Assembly (NCBI GenBank): GCA_963839475.1
Contig: CAWIVH010000018.1
Location: 248,001-312,000 of the forward strand
Origin: CAWIVH01 sp963839475
GTDB lineage: Bacteria > Acidobacteriota > UBA6911
DNA: 64,000 nt
Direction of reading: 5' to 3'
Position numbers and translations under genes: made by a program. Below, piece by piece: positions 17,687 through 26,883 of this stretch (position 1 is the stretch's first letter; every line of letters begins with the position of its first letter). The notes below the pieces were generated by a model, which saw nothing but the letters and a program-made list of their open reading frames with translations, was not told the DNA's origin and made no database searches.

Positions 17687-19042
17687 TTACAGGCTCCACC
17701 CTTTGCGATATTTGTAATGCAGGTATTTGTTGGCTTCCTTATTGTTTGTGAACTGCATTTTAGCGGAATCCCAGGCCAGCTTGCCGGGAACTCGCAGCGC
17801 TATGTTGCCCAGCAGGACCCATTCGGTAAAAGGGCCCGCCACGTCAAAATTGGAGCTTGCCGGAATGCCGGTCTTGCAGGAATAGACCCATTCACGCTGG
17901 CTTGTGGCGCTCCCGGCCTGGGCCGAACGGGGAATCACCTGGTCCGGAGCCTTGAACTCTTTCATTTTTTCTTCAGGGACAAGCCGGGTATCGTTGGCAT
18001 AGGTCCCTGAAGTGAGGAATCCCTTCTCGCCCACAAAAAGTGAACCATTCTGCGGTCCTCTCAGGTCGCCGAGGCGGACGCTGTCGTCCAGCCCCTTGGG
18101 CCGCGGAGGCAGGTTTCCGCCGTCGTACCAGAAAAGGGTGACCGGCGGCATGTTCTTACGTGCCGGAAACTCGAATCTGATGACCGCCTTGGTTGGGGCG
18201 CTTTCCTGCGTCGCACCCTCCTGCGAAACCGTTTCGACGCTTATCGGAGCCCCAAGCAATAAGGCCCAGTTGGGAGCATCCAGGATGTGGCAAGCCATAT
18301 CGCCCAAGGCACCGCAGCCGAAATCCCACCAGCCGCGCCAGTTGAAAGGGGCGTAGCCTTTGTTGTAGGGACGGAAGGGAGCCGGCCCCAACCACAAATC
18401 CCAGGCCATAGTCTCGGGGATCGGCTGCTCGGGGAGACGCTCCTTGATGCCCTGCGGCCAGATGGGACGGTTTGTCCAGGCGTGGACTTCCTTCACGTCG
18501 CCGATCGTGCCTGACCAGATCATTTCGCAGCACAGCCGGATTCCTTCGCTGCAATGCCCCTGATTCCCCATCTGGGTCATGACGCCGTATTTGCGCGCCG
18601 CTTCGGTCAGGGCGCGAGCTTCAAAAACGGTATGGGTCATCGGCTTTTGTACATAAACATGCTTGCCGGCCTTGATGGCCGCCATCGCAGCGACGGCATG
18701 GAAATGGTCCGGTGTGGAAACAATCACCGCGTCTATGCTTCGCTCCTTGGCCAGCATTTCCCGGAAGTCCTTGTACTTTTTCGCATCGGGATACTTCTCG
18801 AAAGTCTTCTTGGCGGTCGCCCAGTCTGCGTCGCAGAGGGCGATGATATTTTCAGCCTTGCACCCGTCGATATCCGATGCGCCTTTGCCCCCGCAGCCTA
18901 TAGCCGCGATATTCAATTTCTCGTTCGGAGATTTGTAGCCCAGACGTTTCAGCGAAGTGGTTTTGGCCATCGCATATCCGGCCGCTGCCGTGGCGGCGAC
19001 GCCGCCGATGAAATAGCGGCGTGATACATGCCCGTTCAACAT
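17687..19042 (-). CDS. Gfo/Idh/MocA-family oxidoreductase, Tat-exported
   Basis: The protein is 451 residues. A twin-arginine-type signal (SRRYFIGGVAATAAAG) precedes a Rossmann domain (NIAAIGCGGKGASD, IIALCDAD) with the family motif VQKPMTHT (EKP-type Lys-Pro) near residue 135. A C-terminal beta-sheet substrate domain follows, with WDLWLGPAP, WWDFGCGALGDMACHILD and late FTNNKEANKYL sequence. These exported dehydrogenase-like proteins are frequent in acidobacteria and planctomycetes. Many are thought to act on sugars or cyclitols with tightly bound NAD(P). The substrate is not known. A weak AGAGGAT precedes ATG 19042. It is probably monocistronic. Confidence 0.9.
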   Translation of the reverse strand: MLNGHVSRRYFIGGVAATAAAGYAMAKTTSLKRLGYKSPNEKLNIAAIGCGGKGASDIDGCKAENIIALCDADWATAKKTFEKYPDAKKYKDFREMLAKERSIDAVIVSTPDHFHAVAAMAAIKAGKHVYVQKPMTHTVFEARALTEAARKYGVMTQMGNQGHCSEGIRLCCEMIWSGTIGDVKEVHAWTNRPIWPQGIKERLPEQPIPETMAWDLWLGPAPFRPYNKGYAPFNWRGWWDFGCGALGDMACHILDAPNWALLLGAPISVETVSQEGATQESAPTKAVIRFEFPARKNMPPVTLFWYDGGNLPPRPKGLDDSVRLGDLRGPQNGSLFVGEKGFLTSGTYANDTRLVPEEKMKEFKAPDQVIPRSAQAGSATSQREWVYSCKTGIPASSNFDVAGPFTEWVLLGNIALRVPGKLAWDSAKMQFTNNKEANKYLHYKYRKGWSL

Positions 19043-19330
19043 AGGTTCTCATCCTCTTTTTTATTGAAATTTGAATGAATCAAAATAGGAGACATCCAGT
19101 CTGAAAGTTCGGCACCGAAACGAAACGCGGATCATTGCGTGACATTTTGCCCGTGAAAGGTTGCCGGCGTTCTCGGGATTCATGCACAGCTCACAAGTGC
19201 ACCCGATTTCAATTTTCAGCCAAACGGGTGGAATTTGCAACAAAAGTCGTGAAGGAGCCGAATCCAGAGGCGGGCAGAAGTACAGGGCACCTATCTCGCT
19301 CCGCCCGCCGGATCGAAAACCCTCGCCAGG

Positions 19331-19918
19331 CTATTCGGCTTTGGGCAAGCCCCGGGTCTTTTCGACATGCCGGGAATAGGGGCAATCGAGGTCAAGCCGC
19401 TCCTTGATCAGGCAGCGGTCGGAGAACCAGATCCCGCACTGGACGCAGAAGTTGTCGGGCTGGGTGTGGAATTGAAGGATTCGTGCGGATAGCTGATCCA
19501 GCATGTCGCTGATGCGCAGCAGCTCCTCCGCGGAATAATCGTCAAACATTTCCGCCAGCTTCTGCCTCAGGGAAGCATCATAATTCTGGAGCAACCGCCT
19601 GCCCGCACCGGTCAAATGGAGATGAATCTCCCGCCTGTCCTCCTCCCCTTCGTTCCGCCGGATCAGCATGTGCTGCACGAGCTTGTCCACAGCCTTGCTT
19701 GACGCCGCGTTGCTGACGCCGAGAAAAACCGCGACATCGCTGATCAGGTGCCGGCCGGGCAGGTCTACAAGTTTCAGGATTTTCAGCTGCTGCATGGAAA
19801 ACTGACTGCCGGCGGATTCCTCCCACAACTGCTGTTCAATAACCTTCCCGACCACCGCGGAGAATATGTGGGCGCTGCCAAGAAATTGCAGGATGCGGGA
19901 TTCGTTCTCGTGGGACAT
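19331..19918 (-). CDS. MarR-family regulator with C-terminal four-cysteine cluster
   Basis: Residues about 10-145 form a MarR winged helix-turn-helix (SMQQLKILKLVDLPGRHLIS for the first helices, VSNAASSKAVDKLVQH for the recognition helix, then a wing with EEDRREIHLHLT). The tail is unusual. Cys158, Cys161, Cys169 and Cys179 form C-x2-C-x7-C-x9-C, followed by PYSRH, suggesting a bound metal or redox-sensing centre. The window shows no cofactor gene beside it. An inverted repeat TGCATAA/TTATGCA about 50 bases upstream may be its operator. It is 288 bases from the next gene, on the same strand. Confidence 0.82.
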   Translation of the reverse strand: MSHENESRILQFLGSAHIFSAVVGKVIEQQLWEESAGSQFSMQQLKILKLVDLPGRHLISDVAVFLGVSNAASSKAVDKLVQHMLIRRNEGEEDRREIHLHLTGAGRRLLQNYDASLRQKLAEMFDDYSAEELLRISDMLDQLSARILQFHTQPDNFCVQCGIWFSDRCLIKERLDLDCPYSRHVEKTRGLPKAE

Positions 19919-19966
19919 CGTTATCTCCGTGGACGGCCGCGTCGATCCCCGGATCCGGCGTCCCGA

Positions 19967-20000
19967 TGCATAATCTGGTTTATTTTTACCTATTTATGCA
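19967..20000 (-). promoter_or_regulatory. Candidate operator of the cysteine-cluster MarR gene
   Basis: Perfect 7-base arms TGCATAA (19967-19973) and TTATGCA (19994-20000) are separated by 20 AT-rich bases, 49 bases upstream of ATG 19918. Centre-to-centre distance is 27 bases, slightly over two and a half turns. No clean sigma-70 promoter is seen within it. The assignment rests on symmetry and position alone. Confidence 0.35.
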
Positions 20001-20100
20001 CATTGCTGCAGGTCCGCGCAAGCTCAGCATCGGAGTGCAGGGAATTTCAATTTCGAATGATGATCAGGCGAGAAAGATGGGGGACATTCACTGATAGCAA

Positions 20101-20123
20101 GCGCCCAAGGCGCGTTCCATTAC
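20101..20123. repeat. Solitary REP remnant related to the transposase repeats
   Basis: GCGCCCAAGGCGCGTTCCAT matches the start of the inner left repeat at 9509 with one difference. It lies in the 400-base space between the MarR gene and the yceI stop, with no transposase nearby. Confidence 0.6.
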
Positions 20124-20164
20124 AGATATAAACAGTCAAAACCATTTTCGGCAGCCAGCCAATT

Positions 20165-20302
20165 CATGTGGGTCCGGGATTTATCCTGGAGATTTCCTTC
20201 AGAATTTGATCCTGCATTTATTCTTCACCCGCCGGAACATCGATTTTACGGGCGGCTTGAATAAGAAAGGACCATGTCCGTGCAGATGCCCGGACCCACA
20301 TG
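20165..20302. repeat. MITE-like 138-base palindromic element
   Basis: Perfect 14-base terminal arms, CATGTGGGTCCGGG (20165-20178) and CCCGGACCCACATG (20289-20302), enclose an inner stem (CCCGCC at 20228 with GGGCGG at 20250, and TTATTC with GAATAA outside it). The left end matches the palindrome after recQ (9071). There is no coding capacity. It may also terminate yceI transcription, ending 26 bases past that stop. Confidence 0.65.
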
Positions 20303-20327
20303 ACGCTATGCCCTGAGGCACGGCTTG

Positions 20328-20933
20328 TTACTTGGCCGGCTGCGCCGGTTTCACCAGCTCGACATCAATGGTTATCTGAACTTCATCGCTGACAACCATG
20401 CCGCCGCCATCGAGCGTGGCGCTGAAATTGACCCCGAAGTCTTTGCGGTTGATTTTGGTCGTCGCCGAAGTGCCGGAACGGAGATTTCCGCGCTGGTCTT
20501 TGACCGAAGGACTGAGTGCGTCGGCGTCCAAAACCACGGTTTTGGTCACACCATGAAGCGTGAGATCGCCCGAAATTTTGAGCCTCCCGTCACTCCCCTT
20601 CTCAATTTTCGTGGATTTGAAGGTGAGGGTCGGGTAATTGGCCACATCCAGAAAATCAGCGCTCTTCAAATGCTTGTCCCTGCCTTCATTACGGGTGCTG
20701 ATGGTCGTGGCATCAATGACCGCCTCGACTTTCGATTGGGTGATATCCTTATCGTTCAAATCGACGCTGCCCGTGACCTTGGTGAATTCTCCTCGCACGG
20801 TCGACACCATCATATGGCGCACCGAAAACTGTGCATTTGAATGAGCCGTATCGATGTTCCACGTCTCCGCCTGTGCCAGTGCCGGCAATCCCAAAACCAA
20901 CACCAGACCTGCCAATCTCTTGAACTGTCCCAT
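20328..20933 (-). CDS. YceI-family periplasmic protein
   Basis: The 201-residue protein has a signal peptide (MGQFKRLAGLVLVLGLPALA, cleavage at AQA) and a complete YceI lipocalin-like domain. Its markers are WNIDTAHSNAQFSVRHMMVS, GEFTKVTGSVDLND, TRNEGRDKHLKSADFLD, LTFKSTKIE and LTLHGVTKTV. YceI proteins bind polyisoprenoid ligands in the periplasm and are often induced by acid or oxidative stress. ATG 20933 is preferred over 21053, with AAAGGAG 5 bases upstream. It lies 43 bases after the marR gene on the same strand, so the two are probably one transcript. Confidence 0.93.
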   Translation of the reverse strand: MGQFKRLAGLVLVLGLPALAQAETWNIDTAHSNAQFSVRHMMVSTVRGEFTKVTGSVDLNDKDITQSKVEAVIDATTISTRNEGRDKHLKSADFLDVANYPTLTFKSTKIEKGSDGRLKISGDLTLHGVTKTVVLDADALSPSVKDQRGNLRSGTSATTKINRKDFGVNFSATLDGGGMVVSDEVQITIDVELVKPAQPAK

Positions 20934-20976
20934 AAGACTCCTTTCCAATTCTGAAATTTTTCCCCTACTACCCCTG

Positions 20977-21501
20977 TCAGCCAGCCTGAATTCCTGGCGC
21001 CCGATCCCGGCGGCGTCCCTTTTGCCTTCGCTCTCCGTGATCCGCGCGCACACTCTCCAGCAATCCGATCAAATCCTTCAAATGCGCGTGCCCCAAATGG
21101 GACAATTGCCTGCGGTGGAGGTCCGCAATACCCCCGTCCAGCTCCGACACCAGGCGGCTGCCCCCTTCACTGATCCGCACCGTCACGCTGCGACGGTCCT
21201 TCCGGTCTCTCACCCGGTTGACCAGTCTGCGCGCCTCGAGCCGGTCAAGGAGGCGGGTCATGTCCGGATCGCGCGTAATCATCCGGCCGGCAACCTCCTT
21301 GCACAACAAGCCATCCGGGCCAGCACCTCGAAGGATGCGAAGCACATTGTACTGAGCCTGCGTCAGGCCGTGAGGCTTGAGCTCCTCCTCCAGCCCCCGG
21401 AGCAGGGCATCGGCGGTACGCTGCAGATTGAGATAGGCCTCCGTCTCCAGATTGGGAAACGGCCTCCCCTGCTTGATCTCATCCTTAAGCTTGGCGGACA
21501 T
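20977..21501 (-). CDS. MarR-family transcriptional regulator of the yceI operon
   Basis: The 174-residue protein has the MarR helical dimerisation ends and a winged helix-turn-helix (LTQAQYNVLRILRGAGPDG, EVAGRMITRDPDMTRLLDRL, then wing sequence DRKDRRSVTVRI). It is followed by yceI, and MarR/yceI pairs are common. ATG 21501 is chosen because a near-consensus promoter ends 6 bases before it. That leaves no room for a leader, and no Shine-Dalgarno is present. It probably represses its own operon through the dyad overlapping that promoter. The inducing ligand is unknown. Confidence 0.9.
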   Translation of the reverse strand: MSAKLKDEIKQGRPFPNLETEAYLNLQRTADALLRGLEEELKPHGLTQAQYNVLRILRGAGPDGLLCKEVAGRMITRDPDMTRLLDRLEARRLVNRVRDRKDRRSVTVRISEGGSRLVSELDGGIADLHRRQLSHLGHAHLKDLIGLLESVRADHGERRQKGRRRDRAPGIQAG

Positions 21502-21507
21502 GTGCAA

Positions 21508-21545
21508 AATATAGTTGTTGACACGACTATTGTCAATACAACTAA
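21508..21545 (-). promoter_or_regulatory. Near-consensus sigma-70 promoter with overlapping operator, marR-yceI
   Basis: On the minus strand TTGACA (complement of 21531-21536), a 17-base spacer and TATATT (complement of 21508-21513) form a strong promoter. The same segment is a dyad: TAGTTGTTGACA on one side and TGTCAATACAACTA on the other, around a CGACTAT centre. A repressor bound there would cover both boxes. The start site would fall at about 21501, on the A of the marR ATG, so the mRNA is probably leaderless. Confidence 0.75.
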
Positions 21546-21763
21546 TAATCCCTGGACGCGGGAACAAAAAGACCGGATCGCGAGATCTCAAATGCTGGGA
21601 TTACAGAGTCCTATTTTCGGAAGAATGATAAAGGTCCAGGTAGGGAGGCGGTCCGCGTTAAAGAACCTGAAGCTGCACGGCAGCAACCATCCCTATGGCA
21701 TTCGTGGCTGTCCCTGATTGCCGCCATAGCAGGGACATTGCGTTTCTGCTAGGATTGCGACCC

Positions 21764-24061
21764 ATGGATTTATTGGCGAACTTGAATTCCAAGCAGCGGA
21801 TCGCAGTCGAACACGGGACGGGACCGGCTCTTGTCCTGGCCGGCGCAGGCAGCGGCAAGACCCGGGTGATTGCCGTCCGGGTTGCCTACCTGGTGAGGAA
21901 CGGAGCCTCGCGGCCGGAGAACATCCTCGCCGTAACTTTCACGAACAAGGCCGCCAAGGAGATGCGCGAGCGGGTGCAGGCCCTCCTGGGTCCGGCCCGC
22001 ACCGCCGAGCCGCTGATATGCACCTTCCACTCTTTCTGCGTGCGTCTGCTCCGGCGCGAGATCCATCATCTCGGCTACAACCGTGATTTTTCGATCTACG
22101 ACACCGACGATCAGCGCCGATTGATGAAGCAGCTTTTGAAGGATACCGGACGGTCCGAAAAAGACTTCCCGCCCCGCGAGGTTCTGAGCCGGATCAGCTA
22201 TGCCAAGAATCACAATATCGCGCCGGCGCAATACGCCTCGATCTTCAATTCGGAAACCGCGGAGGAAATCCAGCGGCTCTACGAGCTTTATGACAACCGG
22301 CTGCGCCGCTCCAGCGCCCTCGACTTTGATGACCTGCTGCTCAAAGCGGTCCAGGTCCTGGCGGGATCGGAATCGCAGCGCAGGTATTACAGCAATTGGT
22401 ACCGATTCATCCTCGTTGACGAGTACCAGGACACCAACCGGCCACAGTATAACCTGCTGCAGCAGTTGACAGCGGAGCACAAAAACCTCTTCGTTGTGGG
22501 GGACGAGGACCAGTCCATCTATAAATTCCGCGGCGCCGATATCCAGAACATTCTCAGATTCGAAAAGGATTTTCCCGGGGCGCAGGTGATCAAGCTTGAG
22601 CAGAATTACCGTTCCACCCAGAATATCCTGCGGGTCGCCGGCAGTGTCGTAGCCAACAACACCGAGAGGAAGGGCAAAACCCTTTGGACCGAGAATCAGG
22701 CCGGCGACGTCATCACCTGTCACGGCTCATCCTCTCCGCGCTACGAAGCCGAATGGGTAACGGCCCGCATCCGTGAACTGCAGGAAGAGCAGCCCGAATG
22801 GAAAATCGCGGTGCTGTACCGGGCCAATTTTCTCTCCCGGAGTTTTGAGGAAGTGCTCCTGGAACAGGCCATACGCTATGCCGTGGTGGGCAGCATCGCG
22901 TTCTTTGCCCGCATGGAGATCAAGGATCTCCTCGCTTATCTGCGCGTGATTTTCAATCCCGAGGACGACGTCTCCCTGCTGAGGATCGTCAACACCCCTC
23001 CGCGAGGAATCGGGGCTGCAACCATCGACCAATTGACCCAGTCGGCGCTGGAAAAAGGTATCCCCGTTTTGCAGGCCTTGAAGGACCTTGCTGAAGACCC
23101 GAAGACGGCAGGACGTGCAGGCCGGGCGCTGAAATCGTTCCTGGAAAAACTCGACGCCTGGGAAAGACTGCGCGACGGATCGCCCCTGCCCGCTCTTCTG
23201 GAACGGATCATCGCCGAGGTAGAATACCGGCAAATGCTGCAGAAGGACGAGTCGGCCGAGGAAGCAGAGAACCGAATCGCGAATATCGACGAGTTGATCC
23301 GCGCGGCCGGGGAGGCGGAGGAGCGCGGAGAAACCGCATTCGAATTCCTCGACCGCGCCTCGCTATCCTCTGAGCTCGACAACCTCGAATCGGGTTCCGC
23401 CGTGACGTTGATGACGCTTCACAGCGCCAAAGGTCTCGAATTCGATGCGGTTTTCCTGGCTGGAATGGAGGAAGGGCTGTTTCCCCACTCCCAGTCGCTG
23501 AACTCCGCGGCCGACCTCGAAGAAGAGCGGCGGCTTTGCTACGTGGGCGTCACGCGGGCCCGGCGCAAACTCTTTTTAACGTGGGCCCGCTTTCGCCGGA
23601 ATTACGGCACGGGTGCAGGGCAGGAATCTCTGCCTTCACGATTCCTGGATGAAATGCCGCATGATCTGCTCGAAGGATCAGCCTGGCGCCGGCGCAGTCT
23701 ATTCGACGACGACAGCGATGAAGATGAGGACGGCTTCCTCCGTGACGATGACGAGCCAGCCTATCGTACTGTTCCGCCACACCGCGCCAGCATTCGGGAT
23801 GATAACCAACCCATACCGAAATCGCTGGCTGAGCTGAAAACCTACATTCAGCGCCAGAACGATGCGGCTAAAGGGGCATCCTTCTCCGGAAGTTCCGGTC
23901 CCACCTTGAAATCCGGTATGCGCGTCCGGCACGCGCAGTTTGGCGAAGGTATTATCCTTAGTAGGGAAAAGGTCGGGAGCGATATCCGCCTGACGATCAC
24001 TTTCAGTCGCGTGGGCCGGAAAACGCTCGTCGAAAAATATGCGAAGCTTCAACCGATTTAA
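21764..24061 (+). CDS. pcrA: ATP-dependent DNA helicase PcrA/UvrD
   Basis: The protein is a superfamily 1A 3'-5' helicase of 765 residues. It has Walker A LAGAGSGKTRV near residue 30, TFTNKAAKEM, the Walker B-like LVDEYQDTN, GDEDQSIYKFRGA, the motif IV-VI set (LEQNYRST, TLHSAKGLEFD, YVGVTRARRKL), and a C-terminal Tudor-like module (GMRVRHAQFGEGIIL) after an acidic linker rich in Asp and Glu. That C-terminal module binds RNA polymerase in PcrA. It acts in nucleotide excision repair and replication-transcription conflicts. ATG 21764 (MDLLANLNSKQ) is the family N-terminus. It leads a probable operon with the two genes downstream. Confidence 0.95.
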   Translation: MDLLANLNSKQRIAVEHGTGPALVLAGAGSGKTRVIAVRVAYLVRNGASRPENILAVTFTNKAAKEMRERVQALLGPARTAEPLICTFHSFCVRLLRREIHHLGYNRDFSIYDTDDQRRLMKQLLKDTGRSEKDFPPREVLSRISYAKNHNIAPAQYASIFNSETAEEIQRLYELYDNRLRRSSALDFDDLLLKAVQVLAGSESQRRYYSNWYRFILVDEYQDTNRPQYNLLQQLTAEHKNLFVVGDEDQSIYKFRGADIQNILRFEKDFPGAQVIKLEQNYRSTQNILRVAGSVVANNTERKGKTLWTENQAGDVITCHGSSSPRYEAEWVTARIRELQEEQPEWKIAVLYRANFLSRSFEEVLLEQAIRYAVVGSIAFFARMEIKDLLAYLRVIFNPEDDVSLLRIVNTPPRGIGAATIDQLTQSALEKGIPVLQALKDLAEDPKTAGRAGRALKSFLEKLDAWERLRDGSPLPALLERIIAEVEYRQMLQKDESAEEAENRIANIDELIRAAGEAEERGETAFEFLDRASLSSELDNLESGSAVTLMTLHSAKGLEFDAVFLAGMEEGLFPHSQSLNSAADLEEERRLCYVGVTRARRKLFLTWARFRRNYGTGAGQESLPSRFLDEMPHDLLEGSAWRRRSLFDDDSDEDEDGFLRDDDEPAYRTVPPHRASIRDDNQPIPKSLAELKTYIQRQNDAAKGASFSGSSGPTLKSGMRVRHAQFGEGIILSREKVGSDIRLTITFSRVGRKTLVEKYAKLQPI

Positions 24062-24135
24062 CGGAGGTAAGCCCTGCCAGACGAAGCGGCCGAACAGCCA
24101 CCAGGCCGGGCATGAGGATGGATCGGAGGTTTTCC

Positions 24136-26856
24136 ATGACCACGAGTCTTGCTGATTACCGTGCCGACGCCATTCTCCAGGACGGAGGGTCCATTCAGAT
24201 CCGCGCGCTGCGGTCGGACGACAACTCCAGGCTCCGGCTGCTTTTCAGCCGGCTGAGCCAGCGCTCCGCTTATTTCAAGTTCTTCCGCACCAGAAAATGG
24301 TGGATCGAAGACAACCTCGAATCCTTTTCGGCAATTGATTTCAGGGACGACGTCGTACTGGTGGCGGTGACCCTGGAGGAGGGGATGGACCGGATCATCG
24401 GGGTTGGCCGCTACAGCCGGATCCCCGACGGCGAATCGCCGCTCCGGCGAGCCGAAGTGGTATTCGCGGTGGCTGACGAACACCAGGGCCGGGGTGTCGG
24501 CACTCTTCTGCTGGAACACATGGTCCAGACCGCGCGCACGCAGGACATTACGGAGTTCCAGGCAGATGTTTTGGGGGAAAACAAGCGCATGCTCCAGGTC
24601 CTGCTCAGCAGCGGTTATCGGGTCACCCAATCCACGGAGGAAGGCATTATCCATGTCACTTTCCCCACCGAGGAGACCGAAGAAGCAGTGGAAGCCCAGC
24701 TGAAGCGTTACCGGCACGCCGCCGCCCAGAGCATGCGATCCTTGCTGAATCCGGGATCGATCGCGGTTATCGGGGCTTCCCGTCAGCCGGGATCGATCGG
24801 CCACGCCCTCCTCTCCAATGTGATCCGATGCGGATTCAAAGGCGCCGTGTATCCGGTCAACCCGAAAGCCGTTGAAATTGAAGGATTGAAATCGTATCCG
24901 AACATGAGCTCGATCGAAAAACCGGTCGACCTCGCTCTCATCTCCGTTCCGGCCCCGTTCGTGGAGCAGGCGATGCACGACTGCGCGCTAGCCGGCGTTC
25001 GGGGAGTGGTTGTGATCTCTTCCGGCTTTGGTGAAGTCTCGGCCGAGGGTCGGGAGGCTGAAAAGAGGCTGCGGGATCTTGCCCGCAGCTCAGGGATGAG
25101 AATGGTGGGCGCGAACTGCATGGGATTGCTCAACACGGACCCGGCGATTTCCTTGAACGCCACCTTTGTCCCGGCCTGGCCTCCCGCAGGTAACATCGGC
25201 ATGCTTTCTCAAAGCGGCGCGCTTGGCTATGTCATCCTGAACCACATTCAAAGTCTGAATATCGGGCTCTCGAGTTTCGTTTCTGTGGGAAACAAAGCCG
25301 ACGTGTCGGGAAATGACCTCCTCGCCTACTGGGCGGAAGACCCCGCAACCGAGGTGCTGGTTTTCTATCTCGAAAGTTTCGGCAATCCGAGGAAATTTGC
25401 CCGCCTGGCTCCGGAAGTTGCCCGGCAAAAACCGATTGTAGCGGTCAAGGCCGGCCGGTCGGCGGCAGGATCTCGCGCCGCATCGAGCCATTCGGCAGCC
25501 CTGGCCAGCCTGGACATCGCCGTAGATGCCCTGTTCGAGCAGGCCGGGGTCATCCGGACGGACACGCTCGAAGAGCTGCTGGACGTTTCCATTCTGCTCT
25601 CCAGCCAGCCCATTCCAGCCGGCTCCCGGGTAGGCATTATCACCAACGCCGGCGGGCCCGGGATTCTGCTGGCGGACGCTTGCGAGGCTCAGGGCCTCAG
25701 GGTACCCGAATTCACACAGCCCACCATCGCCCGGCTCCGGGCCATCCTGCCCAGCATGGCGGGATTGGCCAACCCTGTGGACATGATCGCCTCGGCCAGC
25801 GGCGAACAATATACAGCGGCGATAGGGATTGCCGGGGCTGATCCAAACATCGATTCGCTGATTATCATCTATATCCCTCCACAGCTGCATCCTCCGGAGG
25901 AAGTGGCACAGGCCATTGCAAAGTCTGCAGGAGATGTGCCCCTTGAGAAGCCCGTTCTAACGGTGTTTATGTCCTCGAGGGGAGCTCCCCCGCTTTTAAG
26001 CACGGGTCCGCGCGGGCGGATTCCTTCCTACAGCTTTCCCGAGAATGCTGCCCGCGCCCTGTCCGCCGCTGAAAGATACGGCCGATGGCGCCGGCGGCCA
26101 AAGGGTTCTCCCTATCGGCTGGCGCCGGAAGCCGCGGCCCGGGTGCGGCGGATCATAGACGGGGTATCCAAAGACAGAGAGGGCCCGGCGTGGCTGCAAA
26201 CGCCTGATGTAGCAGCCATCCTGGAGCATGCCGGCATAGAATTCGCCGCAGCCGTGGAGGTCGAAACGCGCTTCGCATTGGAAGCTGCAGGCAAGATCGG
26301 CTTCCCCCTGGCGATTAAAGTGCAATCAAACAAAATCCTGCACAAAAGCGACATCGGTGGCGTCATCCTCGGGTTGAACAGTGGAGATCAAGTGGCCTCC
26401 GCGCTCGAATCATTGAGGGTAATCATGGGAAAGTTGAGCCTCCCGCTGGAAAAAGTGCTGATCCAAAGAGAAGTGCGGGGTGGAATTGAAGCCCTTGTCG
26501 GGGTGACGACCGATCCGACCTTCGGACCGCTGCTGGTCTGCGGTATGGGAGGGGTTCTCGTTGAACTTCTCAAGGATGTCAGCTTCCGGCTTACGCCGGT
26601 CACCGACGTCGATGCGGCGGAGATGATTTCCCGGCTGCGATCCAACCGTCTTTTGGATGGCTATCGGGGAGCGCCGGCCGGAGACCGCGAAGCGCTGGTT
26701 CAGGTGATAATGAAGGTATCCGCACTCGTGGAGCTGGTTCCCGAAATGCGGGAACTGGATCTCAACCCGGTTAAAGTCCTGGAGCCGGGCAAAGGCGCCA
26801 TTGTTGTGGACGCGCGGATGCGCATCGATCGCGGCCACGCCAGAGTGGGGAATTGA
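24136..26856 (+). CDS. GNAT acetyltransferase fused to ADP-forming acyl-CoA synthetase (Pat-like)
   Basis: The order is GNAT domain (about residues 20-185, with EVVFAVADEHQGRGVGTLLL as the acetyl-CoA loop), then a CoA-binding Rossmann domain (SIAVIGASRQPGSIG), succinyl-CoA-ligase-like domains (LSQSGALGYV, SSHSAALASLD at the usual phospho-His position, TNAGGPGILLADA), and an ATP-grasp domain (LAIKVQSNKILHKSDIGGV). Of the 906 residues about 700 are the synthetase-like part. This fusion family includes the lysine acetyltransferase Pat. Here the GNAT domain is N-terminal, the reverse of Salmonella Pat. ATG 24136 has GGAGG 6 bases upstream. It follows pcrA by 74 bases and precedes an amino-acid permease by 27. 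Confidence 0.9.
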   Translation: MTTSLADYRADAILQDGGSIQIRALRSDDNSRLRLLFSRLSQRSAYFKFFRTRKWWIEDNLESFSAIDFRDDVVLVAVTLEEGMDRIIGVGRYSRIPDGESPLRRAEVVFAVADEHQGRGVGTLLLEHMVQTARTQDITEFQADVLGENKRMLQVLLSSGYRVTQSTEEGIIHVTFPTEETEEAVEAQLKRYRHAAAQSMRSLLNPGSIAVIGASRQPGSIGHALLSNVIRCGFKGAVYPVNPKAVEIEGLKSYPNMSSIEKPVDLALISVPAPFVEQAMHDCALAGVRGVVVISSGFGEVSAEGREAEKRLRDLARSSGMRMVGANCMGLLNTDPAISLNATFVPAWPPAGNIGMLSQSGALGYVILNHIQSLNIGLSSFVSVGNKADVSGNDLLAYWAEDPATEVLVFYLESFGNPRKFARLAPEVARQKPIVAVKAGRSAAGSRAASSHSAALASLDIAVDALFEQAGVIRTDTLEELLDVSILLSSQPIPAGSRVGIITNAGGPGILLADACEAQGLRVPEFTQPTIARLRAILPSMAGLANPVDMIASASGEQYTAAIGIAGADPNIDSLIIIYIPPQLHPPEEVAQAIAKSAGDVPLEKPVLTVFMSSRGAPPLLSTGPRGRIPSYSFPENAARALSAAERYGRWRRRPKGSPYRLAPEAAARVRRIIDGVSKDREGPAWLQTPDVAAILEHAGIEFAAAVEVETRFALEAAGKIGFPLAIKVQSNKILHKSDIGGVILGLNSGDQVASALESLRVIMGKLSLPLEKVLIQREVRGGIEALVGVTTDPTFGPLLVCGMGGVLVELLKDVSFRLTPVTDVDAAEMISRLRSNRLLDGYRGAPAGDREALVQVIMKVSALVELVPEMRELDLNPVKVLEPGKGAIVVDARMRIDRGHARVGN

Positions 26857-26883
26857 GTTAATTTTCGATAGGGAGCACATTGC

